A stretch of 43,711 nucleotides of DNA, from assembly GCA_026984055.1 (NCBI GenBank), contig JALSSX010000213.1:1-43711 (forward strand), given 5' to 3'. Below the pieces are notes generated by a model. It ran no database searches and was not told the origin of the DNA. It saw only the letters and a program-made list of their open reading frames with translations. This document shows, in pieces, positions 31,898 to 42,127 of this stretch; the stretch's first letter is position 1, and the number at the start of each line of letters is the position of its first letter. This DNA is from Sedimenticola sp. (GTDB taxonomy: Bacteria; Pseudomonadota; Gammaproteobacteria; Chromatiales; Chromatiaceae). The translations under genes were made by a program, and so were the position numbers.

Positions 31898-33118
31898 ATG
31901 GCGCTTATCGTTCAGAAATATGGTGGAACCTCGGTCGGTTCGGTGGAGCGCATTCAGGCCGTGGCGGAGAAGGTCAAGGCCAGCGCCGAGGCCGGCAACC
32001 AGATCGTCGTGGTGGTCTCCGCGATGTCCGGAGAGACTAATCGCCTGGTCGAACTCGCGCAAGCGGTTCAGCAACCACCTAACGAGCGCGAGCTCGATGT
32101 GTTGCTGTCAACCGGCGAGCAGGTGACGATCGCCCTGCTGAGCATGACCTTGGATGCGCTTGGCCAGCAGGCTTGCTCGTTTACTGGAGCCCAAGTGCAT
32201 ATCCGCACCGACAGCGCGCATAACAAGGCGCGTATCCAGGATATCGATGGCGCTCGGGTGAAGGCCGCGCTGGACGCCGGCAAGGTTGTTGTCGTCGCGG
32301 GTTTTCAGGGTGTCGACGAGCAAGGCAACATCACTACCCTCGGGCGTGGCGGTTCCGATACCACGGCGGTCGCCATGGCGGCCGCGTTGAAGGCCGATGA
32401 ATGCCAGATCTTTACCGATGTCGACGGTGTCTATACGACCGACCCACGGGTCGAACCGAAAGCGCGTCGCCTGCGCACCATCACCTTCGAGGAGATGCTC
32501 GAAATGGCCAGCCTGGGCTCAAAGGTGTTGCAGATACGCGCCGTCGAGTTTGCTGGCAAATACGATGTCCCCCTGCGTGTGCTCTCCAGCTTCGAGGACG
32601 GTGAGGGGACTCTGATTACCTTTGAGGATGATCCGACAATGGAAAAGGCCAAGATATCCGGTATCGCGTTTAATCGCGACGAAGCCAAACTGACCATCAT
32701 GGGTGTGCCCGACCAGCCAGGCGTGGCGCACAAGATCCTCGGACCCGTGGCCGAGCGGAACATCGAGGTCGACATGATCGTGCAGAACATCTCTCAAGAT
32801 GGCACCACCGATTTCACCTTTACCGTGAATCGCGGTGATTTTCCGAAGGCGATGGATATCCTGCGTCGCACCGCCAAGGAACTGGGCGCGCGCGAGGTCG
32901 TCGGAGACGACAATATCGTCAAGATCTCGCTGGTCGGCGTCGGCATGCGTTCGCATGCCGGCATCGCCAGCACGATGTTCCAGTCGCTTGCTGATGAAGG
33001 CATCAATATCTGCTTGATCTCCACATCGGAAATAAAGGTGTCCGTCGTCGTGCAGGAAAAATACCTGGAACTCGGCGTGCGCGCCCTACACGAAGCGTTT
33101 GGTTTGACTGAGGCCTGA
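31898..33118 (+). CDS. lysC: Aspartate kinase
   Basis: ALIVQKYGGTSVGSVERIQAVAEKV...FTDVDGVYTTDPRVEPKARRL; tandem ACT regions in the C-terminus. Confidence 0.97.
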   Translation: MALIVQKYGGTSVGSVERIQAVAEKVKASAEAGNQIVVVVSAMSGETNRLVELAQAVQQPPNERELDVLLSTGEQVTIALLSMTLDALGQQACSFTGAQVHIRTDSAHNKARIQDIDGARVKAALDAGKVVVVAGFQGVDEQGNITTLGRGGSDTTAVAMAAALKADECQIFTDVDGVYTTDPRVEPKARRLRTITFEEMLEMASLGSKVLQIRAVEFAGKYDVPLRVLSSFEDGEGTLITFEDDPTMEKAKISGIAFNRDEAKLTIMGVPDQPGVAHKILGPVAERNIEVDMIVQNISQDGTTDFTFTVNRGDFPKAMDILRRTAKELGAREVVGDDNIVKISLVGVGMRSHAGIASTMFQSLADEGINICLISTSEIKVSVVVQEKYLELGVRALHEAFGLTEA

Positions 33119-33260
33119 GACTTAGCCATTTTTGCCTGTCTACTTGATCGAGGCTGAAACAGGGGTGGCGGAACACGAAAAATTCCATGGGAATGCGACG
33201 TGGGTTTTGTGGAAAATCTATTTTGTTAAATTCTGTAATGCTGCTAGAATCCTGCCTTTC

Positions 33261-33355
33261 TTCGATGCATGGGCATCGAAACGGCTTGGTTGAATCACGC
33301 GCCTGTTGATGGATGTCTGCAGGACGTGGATAATAGAAATGAGGAACTAAAGGAA
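33261..33355 (+). promoter_or_regulatory. csrA 5' leader with five GGA motifs and an 8-bp stem-loop (candidate CsrA autoregulatory site)
   Basis: TTCGATGC-ATGG-GCATCGAA at 33261-33280. GGA at 33311, 33322, 33328, 33343 and 33352, the last overlapping the Shine-Dalgarno. Confidence 0.6.
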
Positions 33356-33580
33356 ATGTTGATTCTAACGCGTAGGGTGGGTGAAACCCTGATGATCGGT
33401 GATGAAGTAAGCGTTACCGTACTGGGGGTCAAGGGCAATCAGGTGCGTATTGGTGTGAATGCGCCGCGAGAGGTTGCGGTACACCGTGAAGAAATATTCG
33501 AACGTATCAAGCAAGAGCAAGCGCAGCAGGAACAGGCGCAAGCTGGCGGTGACGCCGCCGAAGGCGAAGACAAGGCTTGA
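33356..33580 (+). CDS. csrA: Carbon storage regulator CsrA
   Basis: [55 protein letters not shown]. Confidence 0.98.
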   Translation: MLILTRRVGETLMIGDEVSVTVLGVKGNQVRIGVNAPREVAVHREEIFERIKQEQAQQEQAQAGGDAAEGEDKA

Positions 33581-33602
33581 TACGCTTGGGTCCGCAGTAT
33601 CC

Positions 33603-33695
33603 GGAGGGATGGCCGAGCGGCTGAAGGCGCTCCCCTGCTAAGGGAGTATGGGGTTAATAGCTCCATCGAGGGTTCGAATCCCTCTCTCTCCGCCA
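33603..33695 (+). tRNA. tRNA-Ser (anticodon GCT), CCA encoded
   Basis: GGAGGGA...CTCCC-CTGCTAA-GGGAG...long variable arm...GGGTTCGAATCCC...TCTCTCCGCCA. Confidence 0.95.
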
Positions 33696-33737
33696 TACAC
33701 GAAAAAACCGCCAAATAGGCGGTTTTTTCGTGTATGG
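33693..33737. terminator. Bidirectional terminator with 20-bp perfect stem overlapping the tRNA 3' end
   Basis: CCATACACGAAAAAACCGCC-AAATA-GGCGGTTTTTTCGTGTATGG; T-run on both strands. Confidence 0.9.
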
Positions 33738-33756
33738 CCGATTCGACGGGATAGCG

Positions 33757-34632
33757 TCAGGTTCGCCCGCCACCAGAAATCTTCAAAGCCAACCAATCCA
33801 ATTGTCGGCTCGACAACACCCTGCGTAGATAGCCGAACAGATAACTCGGAAAAGTGACGTAGTAACGCGGTCGCGGACGGCGTGATTCCAGCGCATGGAT
33901 CAGTTTTCCGGTTACCGCCGAGGGTGGCAGGGTGAATGGCATCGCGGCTCCCGCTTTGTTCAGCCGGCCGAGCACTGCTTCATATTGCTTGCGATGCACG
34001 CTGTTATCTACGTTGATGTCGCGTTGGAATGCGCGCAACGCGTTGGCGCGAAAACGGGTGGAGATAGGGCCTGGCTCGATCAGCGAGACATGTACGCCGC
34101 TGCCGTGCAACTCCAGGCGCAGGGCGTCGCACAGACCTTCCAATGCATACTTGCTGGCGCAATAGGCGCCGCGATAGGGTAGGGCCGCCAGACCGAGTAT
34201 TGAGCTGTTTTGCACGATGCGCCCGAAGCACTGACGCCGCATCACCGGGATGGCCAGATTGGTCAGTTCCAGCCAGCCGAACAGGTTGGTCTCGAACTGC
34301 GCGCGCATTGCCTCCCGACTCAAATCCTCCACCGCGCCCGGGAGGCCGTAGGCGCCATTGTTGAACAATGCGAAGATCCCGCCGCCGGTGTACTCCAGTG
34401 TGTTTTGCCAGGCGTTCTGGATGCTCGCGCTGTCGTCCAGATCCAGGGAAAGCGCGAACAAGCCCTCTTCGCGCAATGTAGCGACATCTTGTTCATGGCG
34501 CGCTGTCGCGATGACGTTGTAGCCGCGCGCGTGCAAGGTCAGCGCGGCATCCCGACCGATGCCGCTGGAACAACCGGTGATCAGAATGCTTTTTTTGTTC
34601 AAGTTGCCATCCAGTGAAAGACTGGTATTCAT
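33757..34632 (-). CDS. SDR-family oxidoreductase
   Basis: SILITGCSSGIGRDAALTLHARGYNVIATAR...YRGAYCASKYALEGLCDALRLEL. Start at MNTSLSLDGN preferred over the 34710 start. Confidence 0.9.
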   Translation of the reverse strand: MNTSLSLDGNLNKKSILITGCSSGIGRDAALTLHARGYNVIATARHEQDVATLREEGLFALSLDLDDSASIQNAWQNTLEYTGGGIFALFNNGAYGLPGAVEDLSREAMRAQFETNLFGWLELTNLAIPVMRRQCFGRIVQNSSILGLAALPYRGAYCASKYALEGLCDALRLELHGSGVHVSLIEPGPISTRFRANALRAFQRDINVDNSVHRKQYEAVLGRLNKAGAAMPFTLPPSAVTGKLIHALESRRPRPRYYVTFPSYLFGYLRRVLSSRQLDWLALKISGGGRT

Positions 34633-34719
34633 TGTGAATAGCGCGAGGCAGCTTTTCAAGCGTGGTGGCCGATCGCGGGTCTGGCCAGTATGATTAGGGG
34701 TGGTTAACACGAAACCAAT

Positions 34720-34790
34720 GGGTTCTGTTGCCCGTGATTCGTCTGCGGGAACGCCGTGAATACATCGGCGCAGGCTTGGGTCTCGGACAT
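34720..34790 (+). repeat. Interspersed composite repeat family 1, copy F (left module)
   Basis: GTTGCCCGTGATTCGTCTGCGGGAACGCCGTGAATACATCGGCGCAGGCTTGGGTCTCGGACATCC. Confidence 0.68.
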
Positions 34791-34826
34791 CCTGTTAGGG
34801 TATAGGTTTTGGTTGTAATTGGGATT

Positions 34827-36578
34827 ATGCGTATCTTTGTGACATTACTGGTTTTCGGGCTGTTATCGATGCCCGCCGTGGTGCTGGCCGGCCCGCATCT
34901 CGATGTGCGCATCAGCGGTGTCGACGGCGACATGCAGACCAATATCGAGGCGATGCTGGATATGGTCAAGCATGAGAATGACAAGGAACTTAGTGATCGC
35001 TGGATCAAGCGCATGCAGGCGAAGGCCAAGGAGCAGATCCGAACCGCCTTGCAGCCGTTCGGCTATTACACGCCCAAGATAGAGGCCAAGCTGGAGAAGA
35101 CCACCGACGGGAAATGGCTGGCGGAATATCATGTCGACCCTGGCGAGCCGACGCGTCTCAAGCATATCAACATCCGTTGGCAGGGATCGGGCGCGGAGAA
35201 CCTCGCATTACGCCAAGCGGTCGCGGATTTTCCGCTGAAACCGGGTGATGTGCTCGATCATGCGAAATGGGAGAAGGGAAAGGAAGCCTTGCTGGATGCT
35301 GCCTATCTGGCCGGTTATGCGAAGGCGCGCATGCTGAAGAGTCAGGCGCTGGTCGATCCCGATACCCATCTTGCCGACGCGATATTGCTGCTGGACAGCG
35401 GGCCGCTCTATTATTTCGGCAAGGTCAGCGTGCATCAGAATTTTCTCGACGACAAGCTGGTTGCCGCCTATGACACGCTGAAGGAAGGCGAGATCTATTC
35501 GCACGACGAGTTGCTACGCTATCAGCAAGGGTTGATCGCCGCTGGCTACAGTCAGAGCGTGACGCTGGAACCGAAATTCGATCTGGCCAAGAAGAACCGC
35601 GTGCCGATCGATGTCCGCATGACGCCGGCGAAGCGCCACAGATTCTCCTTCGGCTTGGGTTTCGAGACCTCGATTGGTCCACGCTTCACCGCGCAATGGG
35701 ATGATCGTCGCATCAACCGCCACGGTCACCAATCCACCGTCTATATGAAGATCGCGCAGAAGGAGCGCGAGCTGCGCGGCGTGTACCGTATTCCGGTTGT
35801 CGACCCACGCACCGACCGCCTTGAGATCGGCGCCTCCTACCATTACGAGGAAACCCCGACCACCAAGAGCACGACGCTGTCTCCAGAGATCGCCTTTGTG
35901 CGGCGCAACCTGGAAGATACCTTGTTCATGAAGGGTTTCGTCAACTATAACTATGAGCTGTTCACCGTCGATGGCGATCCAGAGAGGACCAGCAAGCTGT
36001 TGCAGCTCGGTTTCATCAGTCGTTACAGCGAAGTGGAGAATGCGGTTTTTCCGCGTGTCGGGCGCTACGTCCATGGCGAGATACGTGGCGCGGCGGATGC
36101 CCTGTTGTCGGATACCAGCTTCGTCCGCGTGCTGCTGAAGGGGCGCTATTTGTTGCCGTTCGGGGACAATGGCCGCTTGGACGCCAATCTCGCCATCGGC
36201 GCGGCCTGGGTGGACAACTTCGACCTGTACCCGAATTCCTTGCGATACTTCGCCGGTGGCGATGGCAGCGTGCGCGGCTACACATACAAGGAACTCGGGC
36301 CGAAGGATGCCAAGGGTGTCGTCATCGGCGGTCGGCAGATGTTCGCCGCCAGTCTGGAATACGATCACCGTATCGCCAAGGACTGGGCCTTGGCGGCTTT
36401 CGTCGACGCCGGTAATGCATACAACGATACGCTGGACAAGCTGTTCATCGGTGCTGGTTTCGGCGTGCGCTGGTTGGCGCCGTTTGGTGCGTTGAAGCTG
36501 GATTTCGGCTGGCCGGTCAGCGAGGACGCGGGCCTCGGCGACTTCCAGTTCTATATCGGTTTTGGAGCGACACTCTGA
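34827..36578 (+). CDS. tamA: Translocation and assembly module outer-membrane protein TamA (Omp85/BamA superfamily)
   Basis: Signal peptide, POTRA-like repeats, C-terminal barrel with NSLRYFAGGDGSVRGYTYKELGPKDAKG; directly upstream of tamB. Confidence 0.94.
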   Translation: MRIFVTLLVFGLLSMPAVVLAGPHLDVRISGVDGDMQTNIEAMLDMVKHENDKELSDRWIKRMQAKAKEQIRTALQPFGYYTPKIEAKLEKTTDGKWLAEYHVDPGEPTRLKHINIRWQGSGAENLALRQAVADFPLKPGDVLDHAKWEKGKEALLDAAYLAGYAKARMLKSQALVDPDTHLADAILLLDSGPLYYFGKVSVHQNFLDDKLVAAYDTLKEGEIYSHDELLRYQQGLIAAGYSQSVTLEPKFDLAKKNRVPIDVRMTPAKRHRFSFGLGFETSIGPRFTAQWDDRRINRHGHQSTVYMKIAQKERELRGVYRIPVVDPRTDRLEIGASYHYEETPTTKSTTLSPEIAFVRRNLEDTLFMKGFVNYNYELFTVDGDPERTSKLLQLGFISRYSEVENAVFPRVGRYVHGEIRGAADALLSDTSFVRVLLKGRYLLPFGDNGRLDANLAIGAAWVDNFDLYPNSLRYFAGGDGSVRGYTYKELGPKDAKGVVIGGRQMFAASLEYDHRIAKDWALAAFVDAGNAYNDTLDKLFIGAGFGVRWLAPFGALKLDFGWPVSEDAGLGDFQFYIGFGATL

Positions 36579-39500
36579 TGGCTTGGTTGAAGACGCTGTT
36601 GCTGCTACTGGTCGGTATCTTGCTGCTGGTGCTCAGCGTGCTCTGGTGGGCCGCCGGTACCGAATCCGGCGCGCGCTCACTCTTGGGTTGGGCGGGAGAT
36701 CTGAGCGACGACCGCCTGCAGGTCGAAGCGGTGCAAGGCACCTTGCTGGGAGAGTTGCAACTGCAAGGCGTTGCCTACCGGCAACCCGGCATGCGGCTGA
36801 CCATCGGTCAGGCGCGTTTCCACTGGCATCCGCTCGAATTGCTCGGTCGCAGCCTGCATATCGAAACACTGAGTGTCGAAAAATTGCGTTACACCGCGAA
36901 CGCCGATGCGCCGCCGGAACCGCCATCGGATGGGAAGCCCCGCTTGCCAGCACTGCAATTGCCGATACGCATCCTGCTGGATGCCGTCACCGTCGACGAC
37001 GTGGTCGCTGTCACCGCGTCCGATGCCGCGCCGATCGTCGTGCATGGGGCGCGTCTCGCGGCCGTTTGGGATGCCGATGGCATCGCCCTGAAATCACTTG
37101 AGGTCGCCACGCCGGAGGCCGATCTAAATGCCAGCGGCAAGCTGAACCCGCTCAACGACTATGCGTTGAGCCTGAATAACCAAGTCGCCCTGCATCTCGA
37201 CGATGCGCCCAAACTGCGACTCAATGGCAAGATCGCCGGCAACCTGAATACGCTGACGATCACGCAACGGGTTGATGGCGACATTCAGGCTGGTATCGAC
37301 GCGACGCTCACCGATCCGCTGGACAAGCTTGCTTGGCGGGCGAAGGTTCGACTGGATGCCTTGCGCCCGGGGCAGTTCAGCAAGGCGGTTTCCGGTGTGC
37401 TCAGTGGAATCGTCGAGGGTAACGGCGGTCTGGATGGAGGCACCGTCGAAAGCCAACTGAAATTGCGCGACAAGGACAAGCCCGAGTTCAACTGGGATGC
37501 CAGGCTCGACGCCAAGGCCGATCTGGCGACATTGGCGGTCGACCTGCAGCAATTGTTGCTGACCCACCCGGATTCGCCGATGCATTTGTCAGCCAGTGGT
37601 CGCTACGATGAGCGACACATGGCGCTGACGGCGGACTGGCAGGCGCTGCAATGGCCATTGACCGGGGAAGCCGATGTTCACAGCGAGCGGGGTACGCTGG
37701 TCGTCAGCGGCAAGCCGGATGATTACCGACTGGAGCTTTCGGCCAAGGTTGGCGGCAAGCAGGTTCCAGCAGGTCAGTGGCAAGGCAATGGTCATGGCGA
37801 CATGCGGCGCCTACATCTGGACGAGTTGATCGGTGACACGCTCAATGGGCAATTGAATCTGAGTGGCGATATCCTCTGGGATCCAAAGGTCGGTTGGCGT
37901 TTGCATACGCGTATCGATGACATCGATCCAGGGGTGCAGTTCGCCGAATGGCCCGGACAGTTGTCCTTGCGGGTCGAGACCGACGGTGAAGTGCTTGCCG
38001 ACGGCGTGCGCGCCAATGTGAAGCTGGATTCATTCGATGGGAGATTGCGCGGTCTGCCAGTCGCCGGCCAAGGCGTGATCGACATCGCTCCGGGGCATTA
38101 TCGCTTCGATGGCTTGAAACTGCGCTCTGGCGATGCCCGGCTAGAGGCCGATGGCAGCTTGGGTGGCGCATCGGCGTTGAAATGGTCGCTCGATATCCCG
38201 GATTTTGCCGATCTGCTGCCGGACAGTGGCGGCAGCCTGCGTGGCAACGGCAGGCTGGAAGGTGATTACATGCAGCCGCGCATCGTTGCCGAACTCGATG
38301 CGAAAAAGCTGAAACTGCCGGACCTGTTGGTCGGCCATCTACAATCTCGCTTCGATGTGGATCTGTCATGGAAGACGCCTTCCCGGTTGACGCTCGATGG
38401 AGGCGATATCAGCGCCGCCGGCGAGAAAGTGGCCGCGTTGAAACTGAAGGCCGGTGGCACGCTGGAGAAGCATCGCGCGACACTGGTCGCCGATCACGCG
38501 CTGGGAAAGCTGAATCTGGCCGCCGCCGGCGGTTACCGCCAGGAACGCTGGCGGGGCAAGGTCAGCCGCCTCGATCTTGCGTCGCAAGATTTTGGCGACT
38601 GGGCGTTGAGCCAGCCGGTGGCCATCGACGCTGGCGCGAAACAGGCGCGTGTCGAAAATCTCTGCCTAGCGCGCGAGCAGGGCCGGCTCTGCGCCGATGG
38701 TGAATGGGCCGCCGCCAGCAAGGGCGGCAAGGCGAGCTTGCATGCCAGCGATCTGCAACTCGCCTGGCTGCAACCTTGGCTGCCGGTCGCCATCGAGAGC
38801 CTGTCCGGCGCGCTGAACGCCGATGGCAAGGCGCGCTTCGGCGAAACTCCGCTTTCGCTGATTGCCGATCTGCGCGCCGACATCACCCCCGGCAAGCTCG
38901 CCTACGCGCTGGACGATGGCGCTGGCGAAGTCGGTCATGAAGGCGGTCGGGTGACGCTGAAAGTGGACCGGGGAGGCGTGGACAGTGACCTGTCGCTGAG
39001 CGTGGCGAGGAATGTCGTCAAGCTGAAACTGGACGCGCCGAAACTGCTCGCGGGTGGCGACATCATGAAAACGCCCGTCAGTGGAAGGGTACGACTGAAT
39101 GCCAGCCATTTCGAGATCTTGCCCGCCTTGGTTCCCGATATCGAAACCCTGAACGCGGCCATCGATACCGATCTGAGCATTCATGGCAGCCTCGGCAAGC
39201 CGCTGTTGAAGGGCGGTGGCAAGATCGATCTGCGGCGTCTGTCGGTGCCGCTGGTCGGCGTGGAACTGGAGAACAGTAAGATAGGCATCCGCGCCCGGGG
39301 ACAGAAGCTGGTGTTCGATGGCAAGCTGCGTTCCAGCAATGGCGAACTGAAGCTGAGCGGCGATGCCCTGTTGGATGCCGCCAGGCACTGGCCGCTGAAA
39401 CTGGCGCTGAAGGGCGAGCGCTTCCGCGCCGTCGACCTACCGGATGCGCGCGTCGACATCAGTCCCGATCTACATGTGGACAGAACCGCCGAGAAGACCC

Positions 39501-40222
39501 GGGTCGAAGGCGAGATCAAGGTGGACAAGGCGGATATCCTGTTGTCGGAGGTACCCGAGGGATCCCGTAGTCCATCGGACGACATCGTCATCGTGCGCCG
39601 GGGCGAGTCCAAGCCGCCACCCGAGCCGCCGGCGTTGCCATTGTATGCCGATGTCGACGTGATTCTGGGCAAGGAGGTGCATTTCATCGGTTTCGGCCTG
39701 AACGCCTTCATCGATGGTCGCTTGCGCATCACCGCCAAGCCGGAAGAGCCATTGAAAGGTAGCGGCGAGATCCGCATCGAACAGGGTACCTTTCGCGCCT
39801 ATGGCCAGAATCTGGATATCGAGACCGGCATCGTCTCTTTTCCGGGCGGTCCGTTGAACAAGCCGGGGGTCAACCTGCGTGCGACCCGTTCCATCGATAA
39901 TGTCGTGGTTGGCGTCAGCGCCATTGGTTCGGCATTGAAGCCGCGCATCACCACCTTCTCGAAGCCGGCGATGGCTGAACGCGATGTCATCTCCTATCTG
40001 CTGACCGGCTCGCCGGCCAGCAAGATCGGCAAGGGCACCGGCATGCTGTCGGTTGGCAAGCAGATCAACGCCAAGCTTTCGGTCAGCGTCGGCACCAATC
40101 CGAGTACCGGCGATGCCGAGTTCAAGACCAACTACCGGATCAACCGCAAGCTGCATCTACAGGCCACCAATGGCAGCAAGTCCAACGCTTTCGATATCTT
40201 CTATACCTTCGAGAAGGAATGA
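36578..40222 (+). CDS. tamB: Translocation and assembly module inner-membrane protein TamB
   Basis: 1214 aa; N-terminal TM anchor, AsmA-like beta-helical repeats, C-terminal FRAYGQNLDIETGIVSFPGGPLNKPGVNLRATRSIDNVVVGVSAIGSALKPRITTFSKPAMAERDVISYLLTG. Confidence 0.95.
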   Translation: MAWLKTLLLLLVGILLLVLSVLWWAAGTESGARSLLGWAGDLSDDRLQVEAVQGTLLGELQLQGVAYRQPGMRLTIGQARFHWHPLELLGRSLHIETLSVEKLRYTANADAPPEPPSDGKPRLPALQLPIRILLDAVTVDDVVAVTASDAAPIVVHGARLAAVWDADGIALKSLEVATPEADLNASGKLNPLNDYALSLNNQVALHLDDAPKLRLNGKIAGNLNTLTITQRVDGDIQAGIDATLTDPLDKLAWRAKVRLDALRPGQFSKAVSGVLSGIVEGNGGLDGGTVESQLKLRDKDKPEFNWDARLDAKADLATLAVDLQQLLLTHPDSPMHLSASGRYDERHMALTADWQALQWPLTGEADVHSERGTLVVSGKPDDYRLELSAKVGGKQVPAGQWQGNGHGDMRRLHLDELIGDTLNGQLNLSGDILWDPKVGWRLHTRIDDIDPGVQFAEWPGQLSLRVETDGEVLADGVRANVKLDSFDGRLRGLPVAGQGVIDIAPGHYRFDGLKLRSGDARLEADGSLGGASALKWSLDIPDFADLLPDSGGSLRGNGRLEGDYMQPRIVAELDAKKLKLPDLLVGHLQSRFDVDLSWKTPSRLTLDGGDISAAGEKVAALKLKAGGTLEKHRATLVADHALGKLNLAAAGGYRQERWRGKVSRLDLASQDFGDWALSQPVAIDAGAKQARVENLCLAREQGRLCADGEWAAASKGGKASLHASDLQLAWLQPWLPVAIESLSGALNADGKARFGETPLSLIADLRADITPGKLAYALDDGAGEVGHEGGRVTLKVDRGGVDSDLSLSVARNVVKLKLDAPKLLAGGDIMKTPVSGRVRLNASHFEILPALVPDIETLNAAIDTDLSIHGSLGKPLLKGGGKIDLRRLSVPLVGVELENSKIGIRARGQKLVFDGKLRSSNGELKLSGDALLDAARHWPLKLALKGERFRAVDLPDARVDISPDLHVDRTAEKTRVEGEIKVDKADILLSEVPEGSRSPSDDIVIVRRGESKPPPEPPALPLYADVDVILGKEVHFIGFGLNAFIDGRLRITAKPEEPLKGSGEIRIEQGTFRAYGQNLDIETGIVSFPGGPLNKPGVNLRATRSIDNVVVGVSAIGSALKPRITTFSKPAMAERDVISYLLTGSPASKIGKGTGMLSVGKQINAKLSVSVGTNPSTGDAEFKTNYRINRKLHLQATNGSKSNAFDIFYTFEKE

Positions 40223-40278
40223 CGGAGGGCGAGGCGGCCAGGGTGTGTGCGCATATCGCCCACTTGTGGCGTCAAACC

Positions 40279-42123
40279 TCAGATGGCCGCCTGGGTCAGC
40301 CGCGCATAGAGTAGTGGCAGGCGTTGCGGCAGTTCGGTGGGGTTGCGGATGACGACGTAGCCGCCATTGCCGAACAACCAGGGTAGGTAGTCGTTGCCTT
40401 TTGCGTCTATGGTCACGCAGAAGGGTTGCAGGCCGAGTTGGCGGGCTTCGATGATGGCCTGACGGGTATCCTCGATGCCATGGCGGCCTTCGTATTGGTC
40501 CAGGTCGTTCGGTTTGCCGTCGGTAAGTATCAACAGTAGGCGGCGGCCGGCGGCTTGACGCTTCAGTTGTTCGCCGAGGTAGCGGATGCCGGCGCCGAGG
40601 CGGGTGTAGTAGCCGGGCTTGACCGCATGGATGCGGCCACGCACCTCGCCGTTGTAGCTTTCGTCGAAGTCCTTCAGTCGATGGATGCGGATCGGGTCGC
40701 GCTTGCGCGATGAGAAGCCATACAGACCGAAGCGGTCACCGGTGGCATGCAGGCTTTCGGCGAAAAGGTAGAGCGAATCACGGATCACGTCGATGACCTG
40801 GTGATGGTCGTCGACATAGGCGTCGGTGGACAATGACAGGTCGGCGATCAGGCCGCAGGCGAGATCGCGCGCGCCGCTGCGCAGTTCACGGTACAGGCCG
40901 TCGGTGCCGACGCCATGGCCGGCGGCGCGATCGCAGGCATGGCGCAGGTAGGCGTCGATGTCGATCTCCTGGCCATCGGGCTGGGCGCGATGCCAAGTGC
41001 GCGCCGGCGTCAGCGCCTGGAACTGATTACGCAGGCGTTTCGCGGTGCGCGTCAGGCGTTTCGGTAGTTCGCGAGGGCTGGTGTTGGCGGCTTGCATCTC
41101 CAGTACGCGGCAGCGATTCGGCAGCAGCTGTTGGCGCTTCCAGTCCCATTCGGGTAACAGGATGCCGTCGCTGAGGATCAGATCGTCGTCGCTCTCAGCG
41201 GGCAGGTCCAGGTCGAACTTCAGTCGGATCGCGCTGGCCTTGCGCTCGCGCGCCACCGATAGCTTGTCCAGATCGCGCGCGACCTGTTCGGCGCGGTCGG
41301 CGTCTTCCTCGTCCTCGGTGCCGCGATCGACATTGACGAACTCCCCCATCGAGAAGATATTCTCCATGCGCACCGTGATCAGGCCCTGTTCCTCTTCCGG
41401 CATCTTGACGCGCTCGGCCTGGCGTTTTGCAATGTTCTCGACCTGGCGAGATTCGCGGCCTTCCTTACGTTCTTCTCCGTCGTCGTTGGATGTCGGCGCT
41501 AGCAATGCTTGCGGGGGATCGGGGTGCAGCCACAGTGCTACCGGCCAGGGCGCGCGCCGCGTGGCGGGCAAGGTTTCGAGCGCGGCATCCGGGTCTTGCA
41601 GCGCTGCTCGGATGCGGATTTCGGCAAGGTGATCATCGCCATTCAGGCGTTGTGCTTCAGGGCGTTGCGCCAGATGCGCGACGACCAGGCGCTGGTAGCG
41701 CGTCTTCAGACCGGGCCAGCGCGTCAATACCTGGCGGGTGAGTTGCTGGTGGTGGATCAGCCAGTCATCGGCGCGGTGAGTATCCAGCGCGGCCAGCGCG
41801 GCCAGCCAAAAATACAGGTCGCGGTTCAGGCCGGTATCGTTGAAGCAGGCGATCTCGACTGGCAGGCGCAAGGCGTTTTCGTCGCGCCAAGCCATTTCGG
41901 TGCGCTCCCAGGCGCCGGCGATGCGTTGCAACCAGTTGCGTCGGGTGTCGAAGGCGGTTGCGTCGGCGCGTTCGATTTGCAGGCCGGCGTCGCCGCCCAC
42001 CGCGCGGAAGAAGATGCTCAGGCTGTGTTGCACCTCGGCGAGCTCGACGCGCTTGTCGCGGTAGCGTGTATCGGCCAGCCGGGTGACCAGACGGTGCCAG
42101 AGCGCGCCAACATGTTCTTCCAT
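40279..42123 (-). CDS. norD: Nitric oxide reductase activation protein NorD (VWA domain)
   Basis: VWA region CGLIADLSLSTDAYVDDHHQVIDVIRDSLYLFAESL...LLLILTDGKPNDLDQYEGRHGIEDTRQAIIEARQLGLQPFCVTID. Confidence 0.88.
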   Translation of the reverse strand: MEEHVGALWHRLVTRLADTRYRDKRVELAEVQHSLSIFFRAVGGDAGLQIERADATAFDTRRNWLQRIAGAWERTEMAWRDENALRLPVEIACFNDTGLNRDLYFWLAALAALDTHRADDWLIHHQQLTRQVLTRWPGLKTRYQRLVVAHLAQRPEAQRLNGDDHLAEIRIRAALQDPDAALETLPATRRAPWPVALWLHPDPPQALLAPTSNDDGEERKEGRESRQVENIAKRQAERVKMPEEEQGLITVRMENIFSMGEFVNVDRGTEDEEDADRAEQVARDLDKLSVARERKASAIRLKFDLDLPAESDDDLILSDGILLPEWDWKRQQLLPNRCRVLEMQAANTSPRELPKRLTRTAKRLRNQFQALTPARTWHRAQPDGQEIDIDAYLRHACDRAAGHGVGTDGLYRELRSGARDLACGLIADLSLSTDAYVDDHHQVIDVIRDSLYLFAESLHATGDRFGLYGFSSRKRDPIRIHRLKDFDESYNGEVRGRIHAVKPGYYTRLGAGIRYLGEQLKRQAAGRRLLLILTDGKPNDLDQYEGRHGIEDTRQAIIEARQLGLQPFCVTIDAKGNDYLPWLFGNGGYVVIRNPTELPQRLPLLYARLTQAAI

Positions 42124-42127
42124 CGGG

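Noticed and set aside
31860-31900. GGCCCGGTAGCTCAGATGG resembling the 5' part of a tRNA before lysC
   Set aside because: It runs directly into the lysC start and no cloverleaf (anticodon or T arm) can be formed.
38666-40156. Minus-strand ORFs of 198-240 aa opposite tamB
   Set aside because: Shadow ORFs over a well-supported 1214-aa TamB.
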